DNA of 64,000 bases. It comes from Dothistroma septosporum (Eukaryota > Ascomycota > Dothideomycetes > Mycosphaerellales > Mycosphaerellaceae). This document shows positions 43,722-54,852 of the stretch, one piece after another. The translations under genes were made by a program, and so were the position numbers. The notes beneath the pieces are model-generated. The model ran no database searches. It was not told the origin of the DNA and saw only the letters and a list, made by a program, of their open reading frames with translations. Every line of letters begins with the position of its first letter. Position 1 is the first letter of the stretch. The DNA lies in contig NBZP02000048.1 of the NCBI GenBank assembly GCA_002236755.2, positions 992,001 through 1,056,000 of the forward strand, written 5' to 3'.

Positions 43722-45753
43722 ATGGGCTACACAATGTACAGCCCGGCTTTCCTGATCGCAATCCGTGTAATACTTATTGGTCTCTCCGTATCGATCCCGG
43801 TCGAAGGGTTACCTCCACTTGTACAGGTTCCTCCGGCATCAAACCTTGCGAAAAAGCCGCCACCAGGAGAAGTGTTTGATCAAGATGAGGAATTCAATCA
43901 AGCTGCCTATGGGAATTACGTTGTGCAGACTTTCAAGTCTGCTAATGTCAGCGTCCCCAGGATGAACATGATGAGACCTTTTACCGAATGTGACGACGGA
44001 TCTTACCTCTTCGTCACGCCCCGAGGAGAGATTGTTGACCATCCGACTGCAGGCATATATGACGCACGGTAAGTCCATGCTGATTCATGATACCCATCTT
44101 GGGCTCCTGTGCTGACTATCACTAGTGGAAGCTTGATATGGACTCCACAGGAAGACTACCGTGAGATTTATAATTTCCAGATGCAGAAGTACAAGAACGA
44201 ACCACATCTAGTATTCTGGGCTGGCAATAATGATGGCGGTCATGGCGATGGCCACTATTACATGGTACGTCTCCGAACAATAATAAAGATCCTGCCCACT
44301 GATACGTCTCGTCTGCAAGTACGACAAGCACTACAACCTGGTTCGAAACATCTCCGCCTGCAACAACTTGACAGCCGACCTGCACTCGTTCAGCATAACG
44401 ACGTCAGACACTGCTGTCTTGACCATCTACGAGAAAGTCAAAACTGATCTCGCGGGAGTCCTTCAACAGGCGTCACGATTTGATCGATGGATGTGGGACT
44501 GCTTGTTCCAAGAAATTGACCTCGGGACTGGCGAAGTCATCTTTCAATGGCGTGCCTCGGAACACTTCCAGCTGAGCGAGTCTTACATCTACTACAGACC
44601 AGCATCCAAGGCCGACCCTTGGGACGCGTTTCACATCAACATGGTAGAAAAAGACGCACTGGGTAACTACCTCGTCTCGCTTCGGCACATGCGTTGCGTT
44701 GCATACGTTTCCGGCAAGACAGGAGAGGTGTTGTGGAGGCTGGGAGGGAAGCTCAACATGTTTGAAGACCTTTCGGACGGCGAGGCTACGCACTTCGTCG
44801 GTCAGCACGATGCACACTGGGATGGTGTGGGTCAGCACATCACTCTCTTCGACAACCGAGCGGACTGGCAAGACGAGGCAGAACACGTATCCAAGGGTAA
44901 GCGTATTGAGATTGATATTACCAACATGACAGCGAAGCTCACCGCCACCTATGTCCATCCGGAGAACATCTTTGCATTTTCGCAAGGCTCTTACCAGACC
45001 CTCCCCAACGGCAATGTACTTCTGGGATATGGCTATACTGGCGCCCTCGCTGAGTTTTCGCCGAACGGCACACTGCTGTGCGATGCGTACCTGCAGCCGT
45101 CATCGAGGTTCAGCTCTGGGGAAGTACAGAGCTATCAGGATCTCAAATTCAACTGGACGGGCATTCCTACAGCATTGCCAAATGTCGTTCAGGAAAATCG
45201 AACCTTGTACGTCTCGTGGCTTGGATCGACAGAAGTGCGCAGCTGGTCGTTACAGGATTCTCTCGAGGCGGACCATGACTTTGGCATGGTACTGGAAGTG
45301 CTGAAGTCAGGCTTTGAGACGACGATCACCTTCGAGCATGATCTGCCGCTACGACGGTATCTCCGCCTGGTCGCGTTGGATATTGGCCATCATGAGTTGG
45401 CGGCTTCAATGGCTGTCGACATTGGAGAGATGGCCACTGTGCACGCGGAGGACATTGACGAGGAGGTACAGGCACTCAAGACTGAACAGAGGTTCCACGA
45501 CCTTGGTGCTATGCTCGGCTTTAGCATCATAATCATGGTGGCTGCTATTCTTGTGTTCCTTGTCCGCACCCGGTTCCTGATGGTTCATGAGAAGTGGCTG
45601 TCGAAAAGGCGTGGCTTGGACGCAGACGCTTTGACCTCAGGAACTGTCGGCTTCTGGCCGCATCTCATGACTCGGGTCAGGCAATGGAGAGCCACCGCAT
45701 CGTACGAGCTACTTCCTGCAAGTGACACAGAACTGCATGTCACCGGCCACTGA
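43722..45753 (+). CDS. Arylsulfotransferase-family (ASST) membrane protein
   Basis: Three exons, 43722..44068, 44126..44264 and 44320..45753, give 639 residues. The introns (57 and 55 nt) have GTAAGT/ACTAG and GTACGT/GCAAG ends. A signal anchor near residues 5-25 (SPAFLIAIRVILIGLSVSIP) precedes a six-bladed propeller with fungal ASST landmarks: YLFVTPRGEIVDHP, HLVFWAGNNDGGHGDGHYYM, ADLHSFSITTSDTAVL, DPWDAFHINMVEKDALGNYL, CVAYVSGKTGEVLWRLGG and FVGQHDAHW. A second membrane helix near residues 550-573 (LGFSIIIMVAAILVFLV) gives it a C-terminal anchor and a short cytosolic tail. Bacterial ASST moves sulfate between phenols; the fungal members are uncharacterised. An MFS transporter follows in the same direction. 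Confidence 0.88.
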
Positions 45754-46119
45754 ATCTACATTCCGTTGATCTCAATGCCTGTCGCTAGCATGGAGAGGCC
45801 GGCGTACCGTTCCAGAGGCAATACTTCGGGCTTCTGTCGACTTGACTTCGGACCTCGAACGATTCTTCTTGGCGACCTCGCTTCTACCAGCCTGGACTGC
45901 GCGGTCCACGAACAGAAGTTGTAGCCTCACATTGGCCGGCATCGCTCGGCCGCAGTTCTGCGCAGCTATAAGATCTTGATCTCTGATCTGATAAGATTGT
46001 GAACGCTCGATAGCTTGCGAGCCATATTGGTCTGTAGACTTGTCTGCAGCGGCAGTTGCTCAACGATCGTGCACATGATCGATGCGATTAGCTTCAGTAC
46101 AGCCTCAGACTACTCCACT
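45754..46119. promoter_or_regulatory. Intergenic region upstream of the MFS gene
   Basis: This 366-base stretch contains the ASST 3' end and the probable MFS promoter. Frame extension upstream of 46120 includes another ATG at 46075, which cannot be excluded as the start. Confidence 0.35.
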
Positions 46120-47764
46120 ATGTCTGACGCGACTGTCAGAGAGATATCGCCGAGCGATGCCTTGACGGAGCTCCCGCTGGAGAAAGAGCCGACGATCAGC
46201 GCTGATGCCGTCCCGGAGGATGTCCACTCTCTACACAGTAGCCGTAGCGAAGGCGGACAATCAGTCACCGTACCTTTACGACTGAAGCTGCTTTCGATAG
46301 TCATCGTCTCCCTGATCGGATTCGGGGCTCATTGGAGCAGCGGTGTTACTGGGGCCATGAAGAGTACGCTCAAAAAGGTCAGCCAAATATGCCTTTGCGC
46401 TCAGGACGAGAACTGATGATCTCTCAGGAGCTCGACATCAACAATGCACAATACGCTGTGCTTGAGGCATCGCAGGACTTCATGGTCACGGCTCTCATCC
46501 TAGTGACAGGAGTCGTCACCGACCGGATTGGCGGCGCTGGCGCGATGGTCTGGGGCAACATAGTCTACAGCATCGGTTCAATCATCATCGCGGCAGCCAC
46601 TACAGTCCGAAGCTACAAGCTTATGATCGGCGGCATTGTCATACAGTCGCTGGGTGACATTGCTACCCAAGTCGCCCAATACCGGATCTTCAGCTCGTGG
46701 TTTGCTCCTTCCCATGGCTTTGCTGCAACGCTGGGACTAGAATTGGGAATCGGGAAGATAGGATCGTTCATTGGGCAGGCCACCGCTAATCCGATCGCGA
46801 TAGGCACCGGAGACTTCAGCTGGGTATACTGGACCGCTGTCTTCATGAACATCTTCACGAACTTGGCGACGATTGTATTCTGGTTCTTCAGAAAGTATTG
46901 CGAGCGGCACTACAGCGACATGGTTGATCCAGCTACTGGTGAGAAGCTTCGTGAGAACACAAAGAAATTTGAGACCGAGAAGGTGCTGCAACTTCCCTGG
47001 CCGTTCTGGGCCATCATACTGTTCACGACCTTCGAAACATCCACCGCGATTGTCTTTTCTCAAAACGCCACCGAGCTTGCAGAGCAACGATTCAATGTCA
47101 GTAGCGTGAAAGGGGGATGGTACTCGGCAACGGCACAGTACATTGGCTTCTTTCTCGTTCCCTGCTTGGGGGTATTCCTCGATCTCGTCGGTAACAGAAT
47201 CACAGTCATGTTCGTCTGCGGGACTGGCGTCTTTCTGGCGATGTGTCTCGCTGCTTTTGGACCCAGTATCAGCGGTACAGCCGCCAGCTTTGGCATCTAC
47301 GCCGTTGCATACAGTCTGGGACCCACTTCAATCATTGACGGTATCAGAGCGGCGATCTGGCATCAAGACACGTTCGGCGCCGCGTATGCTGTCAAGATCG
47401 CTGTCAATAATTGCATGACATCATCGTCCGTGTCATTACAGGCGTGATTCAGGACAACGATAACAATTCATACGACCACGCTGTCATCGTCTATGTATTC
47501 CTGGCTGCTGGATCGGTGCTGGTCTCTGGCACTCTTCTGGTCTGGAGTTTCTTCACTGAAGACCTGAAGCGGCTGCAATGGACGAAGAAGCAGCGCCTGA
47601 GAAAGGGCAGAGCAATCAATGCCCAGCGAGAGGAGTATGAGAGTGGCGCCAAAGCGAAACGGAACAAGATGACCAGTCTGTGCTTCTTCGTCGGGCTGAT
47701 ACTGCTTGTACTAGGCGCCTGGGCGGCGTACTTCTGGGGCCTTGCTACGGGCAATAATGATTAG
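46120..47764 (+). pseudogene. Major facilitator superfamily transporter with a one-base frameshift
   Basis: Exon 1 is 46120..46377 and a 50-nt intron (GTCAGC donor, CTCTCAG acceptor) leads to exon 2 from 46428. About twelve hydrophobic helices are visible, starting LLSIVIVSLIGFGAHWSSGV. The motif GVVTDRIGGAGAMVWGN corresponds to MFS loop 2-3, and PWPFWAIILFTTFETSTAIV opens the second half. At about 47411 the frame is lost: one reading runs AYAVKIAVNN and stops at 47447, while the next frame resumes HDIIVRVITGVIQDNDNNS to the natural end at 47764. Adding one base restores about 531 residues; no intron explains the change, because the lost stretch encodes conserved residues. It is either a recent pseudogene or a base-call error. 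It looks like an MFSD1-type uncharacterised carrier. Confidence 0.75.
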
Positions 47765-48160
47765 GCCTACCAAGTGGATTTACATATGTCTCTCGACCTC
47801 GCGTACATCCGCGTAAAGTGCGATCGAAGCATGCGGCAAGACCCCATGAACTCTGTCAGCGCGTGTGATTTCTCCCATCTTCACTGGTGCGGCGTTTGTC
47901 TTGGGCTTCCATCGCGTCGTAGCTGTGAACTGATGGTGGAATGCCATAAATTTCGCACGTTAGGCCCTATCTATGCAGAGTCGGCGAGGCTCAAAACAGA
48001 AGAGTCGAGTTGTACCGATATTCTCCGTATCTGCCCCTTGTTACCAGGTCGCTTGTCGCTGACCGTCGTTACTGATTAAACGCCTGAACGCCACGCTGAT
48101 GCCATGCCCATAATTACAGGCCGTTTCGAAACACGCCTTCACACCTGAATTTCACATCAT
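47765..48160. other. Convergent intergenic region
   Basis: About 0.4 kb lies between the MFS and heme lyase 3' ends. No gene was recognised. Confidence 0.35.
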
Positions 48161-49238
48161 TCATCGCTTCTGCCTCGCCAGCTCTTCTCTTACACTGCCA
48201 CCGCTGGCCCTCCACCAGACGTCGCCTCCCCATCGAAGTAGACGTTCGCAGGCTGCTGTAGGTCCGTCGACAGCTGGTCGTACATCGAGGTAGAAGACTG
48301 GCTCCCCTGTAGGTTCCGGAGGTCCGCTGTAGTAGTCTAACAATCGTTAGTGCGCTGGTGTGTAGACTTCAGGCTCCGTTGCTCACCTATCACGTATCGT
48401 AGCTCCTTCTTGTAGCCTCCCGGGCCTTGTCGCTCAACGTACTACAGAGAAGTCAGCACCTTTCCCCGGACCACGTATCAGTGATTATACACACCCAATC
48501 ATGTCTGTCAAAAGGCGGATTGTCTGGATACTGGCTGGGCAATAGCTTGCTCATGAGGCCCATTATCCTCGCCTTCGGTGTTGGCTCATTCGGCCGTCCC
48601 TCAAATCTCAGCAAGCTCGGTCCGTAGTACTCCTCTTGATCATTCTTCCTCCGTAAGTGTTCCATGATTTGTGTTTGTAGGTAGCCCTCCTCGCCCTTCG
48701 CGCACCTCTCCCAACCTTTGCCGAGACCCTCTCTGAATCGATCTTCCCAGCCTTTGATCTCGTCCCATGCGCCTTCGTTCAGGAAGTTGTGTACGGCCAC
48801 CATACTCTCTACATGCTGAGCAGGCGTATCAGTATAACCTTTTCGCAGCATCGCATTGTACATCTGCTGCGGAGAAGGGTACTCCCAAGTGCCTTGGCCA
48901 TCGCCACGCGGTATTGTTGAGGCTTCGCGATCAAGAGGCAGGCTGATACTTTGTTCGGATGCTTCGCGCTGGTTTGATATGCTTTCAGGCATGTAGTTGA
49001 GCGGGTTGAGCTTCGATATGTAGCTGGGTGAGGCGTTGGACGATTTGGGCGCATCGTGCTTCACTGGACATGCGCTGGGTCGTTCTCTTTGTGCCGGAGC
49101 CTGAGACGTTCCGGATAGGGCTGAGGCGGTCTTGTTGTGCATGGGACATGATGGCGGTGGTTGCGCCTGCGAGTTCGCTGGAATGGGATGAGGGGCGGTC
49201 GGGATAGAGGGAGTCGTATCGGCCCAGAACCAGCCCAT
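48161..49238 (-). CDS. CYC3: Cytochrome c/c1 heme lyase (holocytochrome c synthase)
   Basis: Three exons, 49238..48495, 48441..48387 and 48336..48161, give 324 residues. The enzyme attaches heme covalently to cytochrome c or c1 in the mitochondrial intermembrane space. The N-terminus carries two Cys-Pro heme-contact motifs (SCPMHN, SACPVKH). Next come NPLNYMPESISNQ and a core with WEYPSPQQMYNAMLRKGY, VHNFLNEGAWDEIKGWE, LRFEGRPNEPTPKARIM and FDRHDW|YVER across the first splice. The second splice gives RYVIDYYSGPPEP, and the protein ends after FYLDVRPAVDGP. All are standard for the family. I use the yeast name of the cytochrome c enzyme; CYT2 (cytochrome c1) cannot be excluded, since many filamentous fungi have both. 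Confidence 0.92.
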
Positions 49239-52145
49239 GGTTATGTTGATGGTGTGCACAAGAAGTGGAAGGTCGTTCGATAGTATTACAGCAGTATGGA
49301 AAAGTCGAAGGACGCGACTGTAAAATAGAAAACGTACCAGACCCGATGGCAAGGTGCTGACGTGCACGGGCGGCAAGGGTCTCTCGGCTAGATCTTCCCG
49401 AAGTGAATCTTGCGGCGGAAGCGCGGACTTCCCCTTTGGACATCGTCGCTCTGGTTGGTCTTGCAACGCAGGCATACGGATGAAAGTCAACCTGTGGCGA
49501 CTACGCAGATATAGCCACAGCACGCGACATTCGCCTGATGTAACTCGAGAGGGTTGAAGAGCAAGCCGAGAGACAGCATTCCAGCTTGATCTGCAACGAG
49601 TGTGATGCTGATTGACCTCCGCGACGTCGTGACTCCACGTGATCGCGCAAACGAGAGCTCGATGCCCTCATCACCAAGTTTCGTCGTCTGGGCTAGGTCA
49701 GGAGTCGGGAGTCGGGAGAGTGCATGCGTAGACAGTATTGGGCCAAGATCACTGTCCAGGATTGGGCACGACCTGCATGTCATACCTCAGCACACACAAG
49801 GCATCATTGATGCCCTCATAGCTGACACACGTGCTGGGCGTCGTCAAGGCCGTATCATGACCACACACGACGACAATGAGAAGCAAGTGTGGAAACAGTC
49901 GCCGAAGTGCCCTGAAGGTCAACAGCCACCATGTCGGCCATCATGCCGTCAATCTCGTTGCCTGAATCCTGTCTGACTTCGCCGCTCTCTGTTGGCGGCT
50001 CCTCCCCGTCGCTGCGGAACTCTCAAAGAGCTGGATTGTAGACCAGCTCGCAGCCATGACGATGGCTGCCAAGATGGCTTGTCTTCAGCTCATCACATTG
50101 TCGATCGCACAAGAAGTTCACAGCTCTATACAGCCATGCATACAGGAATCTCATGTATGCAGTCGGCACGAGTACAGTGCTTAGGGCCTCGCCGTGATGA
50201 TTCACTGCCATCTCGAGGGCAGCTTGCACTGAATGTTCGACGAGAGTCTCTGGTTCTCGGTATATGTGGATGACCTCGCCAGCGAAGAAGCTCTCGAAGT
50301 GCTGGTTCATGCTCTGGGTGTATTGGCTTCATGCAAAACAGAGCGCTGGTGGCGATTCCAGCTGTAAGATCACGAAGCTGCTGAGGGCAGCCCGAATTGC
50401 TATGGCAAGTGCTTTGCCATTGAAGCGGCTGGTGTGACTATCTGGTACGTGGTCTAGCGTTGCCCAGTGGGCTTGCTTGCGTTGCTGCTTCCGACATTAA
50501 AGCAACAAGAGTGTCGTCACTGGCTACGTCGCTCCGTTCAATGTTATGTGTTGATCTTTGACGTAGTGCTTGGCTTTGACGCCCTTAAGGCGCCCATAAG
50601 CTCGGACCTGACACAAAAAGATATGTCGCTGGCCCTGGACAATAGTCAGTTTTGCTGGAAGATGCTGCTGGTGCCACGATCAAGCTCTCAAATGCTCAGC
50701 TCTATGAAACTTACGTCAAAGTGTGTCATCATCTTCAAACCAAGGGCTAGTATTCTGACCCTCGCTCCATTTCATGGCCTCCACGTCGTGGTGCAGATCC
50801 ACAGCGTCCAAATCCTCGCCTAAAGTCTGCACTGTGGCTTCAGCGAAGTTCGAATGGTCGTATTCCTCGTCGCGACCTCAAGTGCCCCTTCTGCCTCTTC
50901 GCTCCGATCTTCCAAATTCTCTTGCCCACCCTGACCCGACTCCCACGAAGACAGGCTGTAGAACAAGTCGCATTCATGGCAATGCATGCCCGAAATGACA
51001 TGTCTCCGTCTCTCCGCACTCGCGCTCAACTAAAAAGTGAACGACCCTGGTGAAGAAGACGATCAGACAGCCCACAAGCCCAGGCGGCATGGTCTTCTTC
51101 TACAATGGCGTCTGACCGTCTCCGATGAGACTCTTCAGTGCGTCTTCCAGCAGGGCTGCCACGAACTCGTCCGGGTTCTTCGTGATGTAACGATTAGCAC
51201 ATGCAAAGTCTGCTACGAGTCTGTCCAATACTTGACGAGTGATGCTGAAAATTGTAACGCACAAGGAAGTGAACACAGCATACTGGGCGCCTCAACACTG
51301 GTGAGTGCCGCTTCGAGAGCTTTGCCTAGGCTGACAGTGTGGACATATGTTGACTCTGGGCTTGGAGAATGATTGAGCGGTGCCCAAGCATGGTTCATCG
51401 TAATATAGTCGTCAGCAGCAACAACCTCCCCTGGATGAGCCTGACTTCTGCACGATCCTATTCCAATTGACATAGGGCCGTTCGCCATCGATCGGGCCTG
51501 AGGACGACTACGATAGGGCCGCAATCGTGTGACGGCAGGTGATGTAGCCCATGAGTCCTCCGTCTGCTCTTCGTCTCGAATTGAGACATTAGACTTGAAG
51601 TGTTCTACCAGCTGGTCATGAACGTGATAGGAAGCCAGATCCGTCGCTCGGTTCATGACATGATTTAGCATCTCCACCCATGGCATGGTCACTACTTTGT
51701 TGAGTCATACGTGCATCTCGTGTGACTCCAGCGTGTACTCCGGTGACGTAGCGAATGATGTTGTCTCTAGCCAAGAACGGTAGATGACTTGAGCTGTTGA
51801 GTATTGAGCTTCCAGATGTGCGCGCTCGCTCTTGGACAGCGCCAGGGAGGTCGACGACAGTCTCCGGGGCTGGATCCTCGCTCGCCTGCGGTGTATAATT
51901 TCCAAGGCTTTGCGACTCGAGGGCGGTTGGAGACGCGAGTCCGATGCAGAGGCGTGTTGGCTGTGGTTTGTCTCGATAGCTTGCGGATCTCCGAGGATCG
52001 CGCTATGGCGTGGTGTCATGGTTGGGCAGTAGATCGCGAAAAGGTAATGCGTCTGCACATACGGTACAGCAAACCGCGATCCTTGCAAGGCCGATGGTAC
52101 CAGGCAGCATCGACTGCTATTGGACTGGAACCAATTCGCCAGACA
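49239..52145. other. Gene-poor region between heme lyase and DUS4
   Basis: This 2.9 kb stretch has no intact gene that I can support. Its minus strand between about 50.0 and 52.1 kb contains several protein-like segments in changing frames, described separately as a possible decayed gene. The part from 49239 to 50000 shows nothing. Confidence 0.45.
50026..52019 (-). pseudogene. Possible decayed multi-exon gene, family unknown
   Basis: Reading the minus strand, protein-like pieces follow one another. MTPRHSAILGDPQAIETNH opens at 52019 and runs to a TGA at 51705. The same frame continues as MPWVEMLNHVMNRATDLASY to about 51.3 kb. After a possible intron comes QVLDRLVADFACANRYITKN near 51231-51172. 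MHCHECDLFYSLSSWESGQ lies near 50990-50934. In another frame GRDEEYDHSNFAEATVQTLG runs near 50880-50821 and ends WFEDDDTL at about 50.72 kb. Lastly NQHFESFFAGEVIHIYREPE lies near 50307-50248. The pieces are separated by one in-frame stop and at least two frame changes that normal introns do not explain fully. I do not recognise the family. It could be one broken gene or two small spliced genes. Confidence 0.35.
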
Positions 52146-53323
52146 CTATCTGACTTGTTGATCGAAAGTATCCTCCACATAATCGATCAGATCCAATAAG
52201 TCTTTGCACGCCATTAAGTGCTTCTTCTCCTTCTTTGTCATGCCTGGCATCCGCGCAGTCATCTCCCCGATGTGATGCAAGACCAGTGGATATGGTATCG
52301 GGCACTTCACGGCCCAATTCATGAAATCGTGGACGCACTGAGGTGGCGTCGCTTGGTATCCTGCAAAGAGAGCTGGGTTCTCTAACATGCCACGAGCCGC
52401 CATGACTCCGTCTGCCAAGGTGAGGTCGGCGATCTTTTTAGTATCGCTCAGCGTGTACGCATCGCCGTTCGCGAACATTGGCACCTTGATATGTGGCCGA
52501 AGCTGGCGGACTGCCTCGTAGTCTGGCGGCGTACTCGAACGTTGACTTCGTGTGCGGCCGTGCACGGTGATGTAGTCCACTCCGGCATCCTGCACGATTC
52601 GAACCCAGTCGATTGTCCGTGCTATATCCTTGTGGATCCGTATCTTCACACTCACACTTTTGTCGGATGCGAGACGTGCCTTGGTCATTCTCACCATCTC
52701 AGCCACGGCTTCAGGGTTCTCCATCAGTGAGCAGCCTATACCTTCTTTGATCGCCCAGCTCTGCGGACAGCCACAGTTCAGGTTGACACCGTCGACCCAG
52801 GGTGAAATCAGCTCCGCAGCACGAGCGAACTCCGCAGGATCTGAAGCTGCAAATTGAGCTATCACGGCGTGATGTCGACCATCAGTCGTTTGTGCTCTCT
52901 CCAGCGGATGTGTTGTGAAATCGGAGTCCCGGGCTATGTGCGATCGATTGAACTCGTGCGCCAGCATCATTGGAGTGTACATAACATCTGTGCCATATTG
53001 GCGAGCCACGAGGCGGAAGGGAAGCTTGCTGTATCTGATCATATTCAGCATCGTTCTCAGTAGTGGACACCGAACGGACACACACCTGACCATCGGCGCT
53101 GCGACTATATGTTGCTTTAGCGCCCATCTCTAGCAAGTCGAGGAGACTAACCTACTGTTCAACGGTCTGCGGTCCTCCTTCGCCGATGCAAGAATTCTGA
53201 AAATGCTACACAGGAAAGAGACAATCAGAAGTGTACCCAACTTTGAGGACACCGCTATCCGTACCGTGGCCTGCCGACGTGTGTATCCGCCGATGCAGCT
53301 CCATCGTGTTCGATACTGCCCAT
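52146..53323 (-). CDS. DUS4: tRNA-dihydrouridine synthase, DUS4 type
   Basis: Four exons, 53323..53265, 53205..53156, 53104..53086 and 53034..52146, give 338 residues. The tiny third exon (19 nt) is needed to build RPLNIAAPMVRYSKLPFR, the conserved FMN-barrel entry, from RPLN, IAAPMV and RYSKLPFR. The enzyme reduces uridine to dihydrouridine in the D-loop of tRNA using FMN and NADPH. The catalytic Cys is C132 in DGVNLNCGCPQSWAIKEG. Further FMN-contact motifs are VSVKIRIHKD, YITVHGRTRSQRS, VPMFANGDAY and DGVMAARGMLENPALF. The acceptor of intron 1 could be nine bases later (53197) without breaking the frame. Yeast Dus4 modifies U20a/U20b. Confidence 0.88.
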
Positions 53324-54852
53324 GTTGGACAAGATCAGTTCAAAGGCGAGGTGAGGTTCGTGACTGGAAGACGTTGTCAGACATAGCGTCCGGCGACTGG
53401 TTCGGCTTCTGCGGACGCTGAGAATGTGCGTCTCCAGCGCGAGGTCCAGATTACACGAAGTCGAATGTCCTCAAGTTTGATCTTGCTCAGCTTCCAGGAT
53501 CTTTGAAAACGCTTGTTCTCAGAATTTGGGAACTTGGCTTCTTACATTAATTCGCGCTGCAGGATACTCCATCTAGCGTCCGTTATAGCCGCGCCAATGA
53601 TGATGATTGTGCACGGGCCGTGGTGTGGAAGAGACGACTTCGGTCGTCTGCTTCTCATCATGGTCTTCTGGGCAGCCTGCTGTTCGTGGAGCTTTGAATG
53701 ACTACGCTTGTGCACGTATGGCTTCTGTAATTCGGCCCTGCTACTCGCCAACAGTACCCACGAGGACGAGCGCAGCGACCATACGCAGCAAAAGCATGAG
53801 GAGATGTGGCTACACAAGGAGCTACGTGGTAGGAGAAAGGAGAAGCTATTATAACATGCGTTGAACATCATTAGAAGGCGTCTGCATTCGCACCAACCTC
53901 TTCGCTCGTAGATCATCGATCACGAGCTTCCGGTCGCAGACCATCTCCATCTCCATGCAGCAGACCTGATCCAGCTAGAACGTGGCCGGCCATCTCGCCC
54001 GAGCTAAGTGAGGTTTCGTCGAGACAAATTTCCCGAAACGCGACTCCAGCTTCGACAATGACCGCTCCTCGTCTCGCGCTCTCCTTCCAAGCGCGATTGC
54101 TCTGCCATATGCTTCGGCCAGTTGCGTGTTGACCTGGAACAAGAATACATATCGCCCACTTTTGACACTGCGCCCCTTCGCTGCTTGCAATATCGGATCA
54201 CCACGGCGGTAGTACTCCCTGTCCGGCTCAAATCCTGTGACGCGCATCAGCTCAAGTAATGGCAGCAATCCGTGAAGCTCGCCCAAGAGAGACTTTCGAC
54301 TGGTGAGGAAACAGATTCTCAGCTTATGGAAAGGGTGATTCCCACAGAGATCAACGATGTCTGTGCATTTCCGGGCGAATCCGGCGAGCTGCTTACTGCC
54401 CAACTTGAGAAGCGGCCGAGGGGGCCGTTTCTGTGCCCCAGCTTCGCTTTTGATGACGGAAAAACAACGGCCCATACCCGGGGTACTGAGACCGCTTTCA
54501 TGACCATCTCATCAAGTCACATTCCAGCTGGTTGCGAAGGAACATTCCTGGCTTCGTTTGCCAAGACCCTCCCTGATGCTCGCAAGCGGCAAACATTTAA
54601 AGCCGCTGCCCAGCGCTACAGTGTACATGCCGAAGGGCTTGAAGATCACCGGCTATCGATCTCTCGAATTTCGAAAATGTTGACTGTCGTACGGACCGTG
54701 GTCTTCCTTCTCATGCATGCGGACAGCTCACGTCTATCCTCATCAATGCGTGCGCGTTTGAATAGGATTTCAAGCGATATGTACACGAGGTTTCCTGGAA
54801 GTTCACGCCGGATCTCTTAGATCACACCATTCTGAGCCCTTCAATCCGCGAC
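53324..54852. other. Gene-poor region with a possible gene remnant
   Basis: This 1.5 kb stretch has no intact gene. The segment 53.3-53.97 kb shows nothing. A minus-strand remnant occupies about 53975-54820 and is listed separately. Confidence 0.4.
53975..54820 (-). pseudogene. Possible remnant of a fungal gene, family unknown
   Basis: A minus-strand frame reads EIRRELPGNLVYISLEILFK near 54820-54760 without an ATG before it and ends at a stop. Downstream, in the 166-codon frame 54475..53975, comes MRVTGFEPDREYYRRGDPIL, then GRYVFLFQVNTQLAEAYGRA to the stop at 53975. The first piece resembles the LPPEIR opening seen in fungal F-box/2EXR-like proteins, but this is weak. The pieces are not joined by a convincing splice, so a decayed gene is more likely than a working one. 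Confidence 0.3.
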
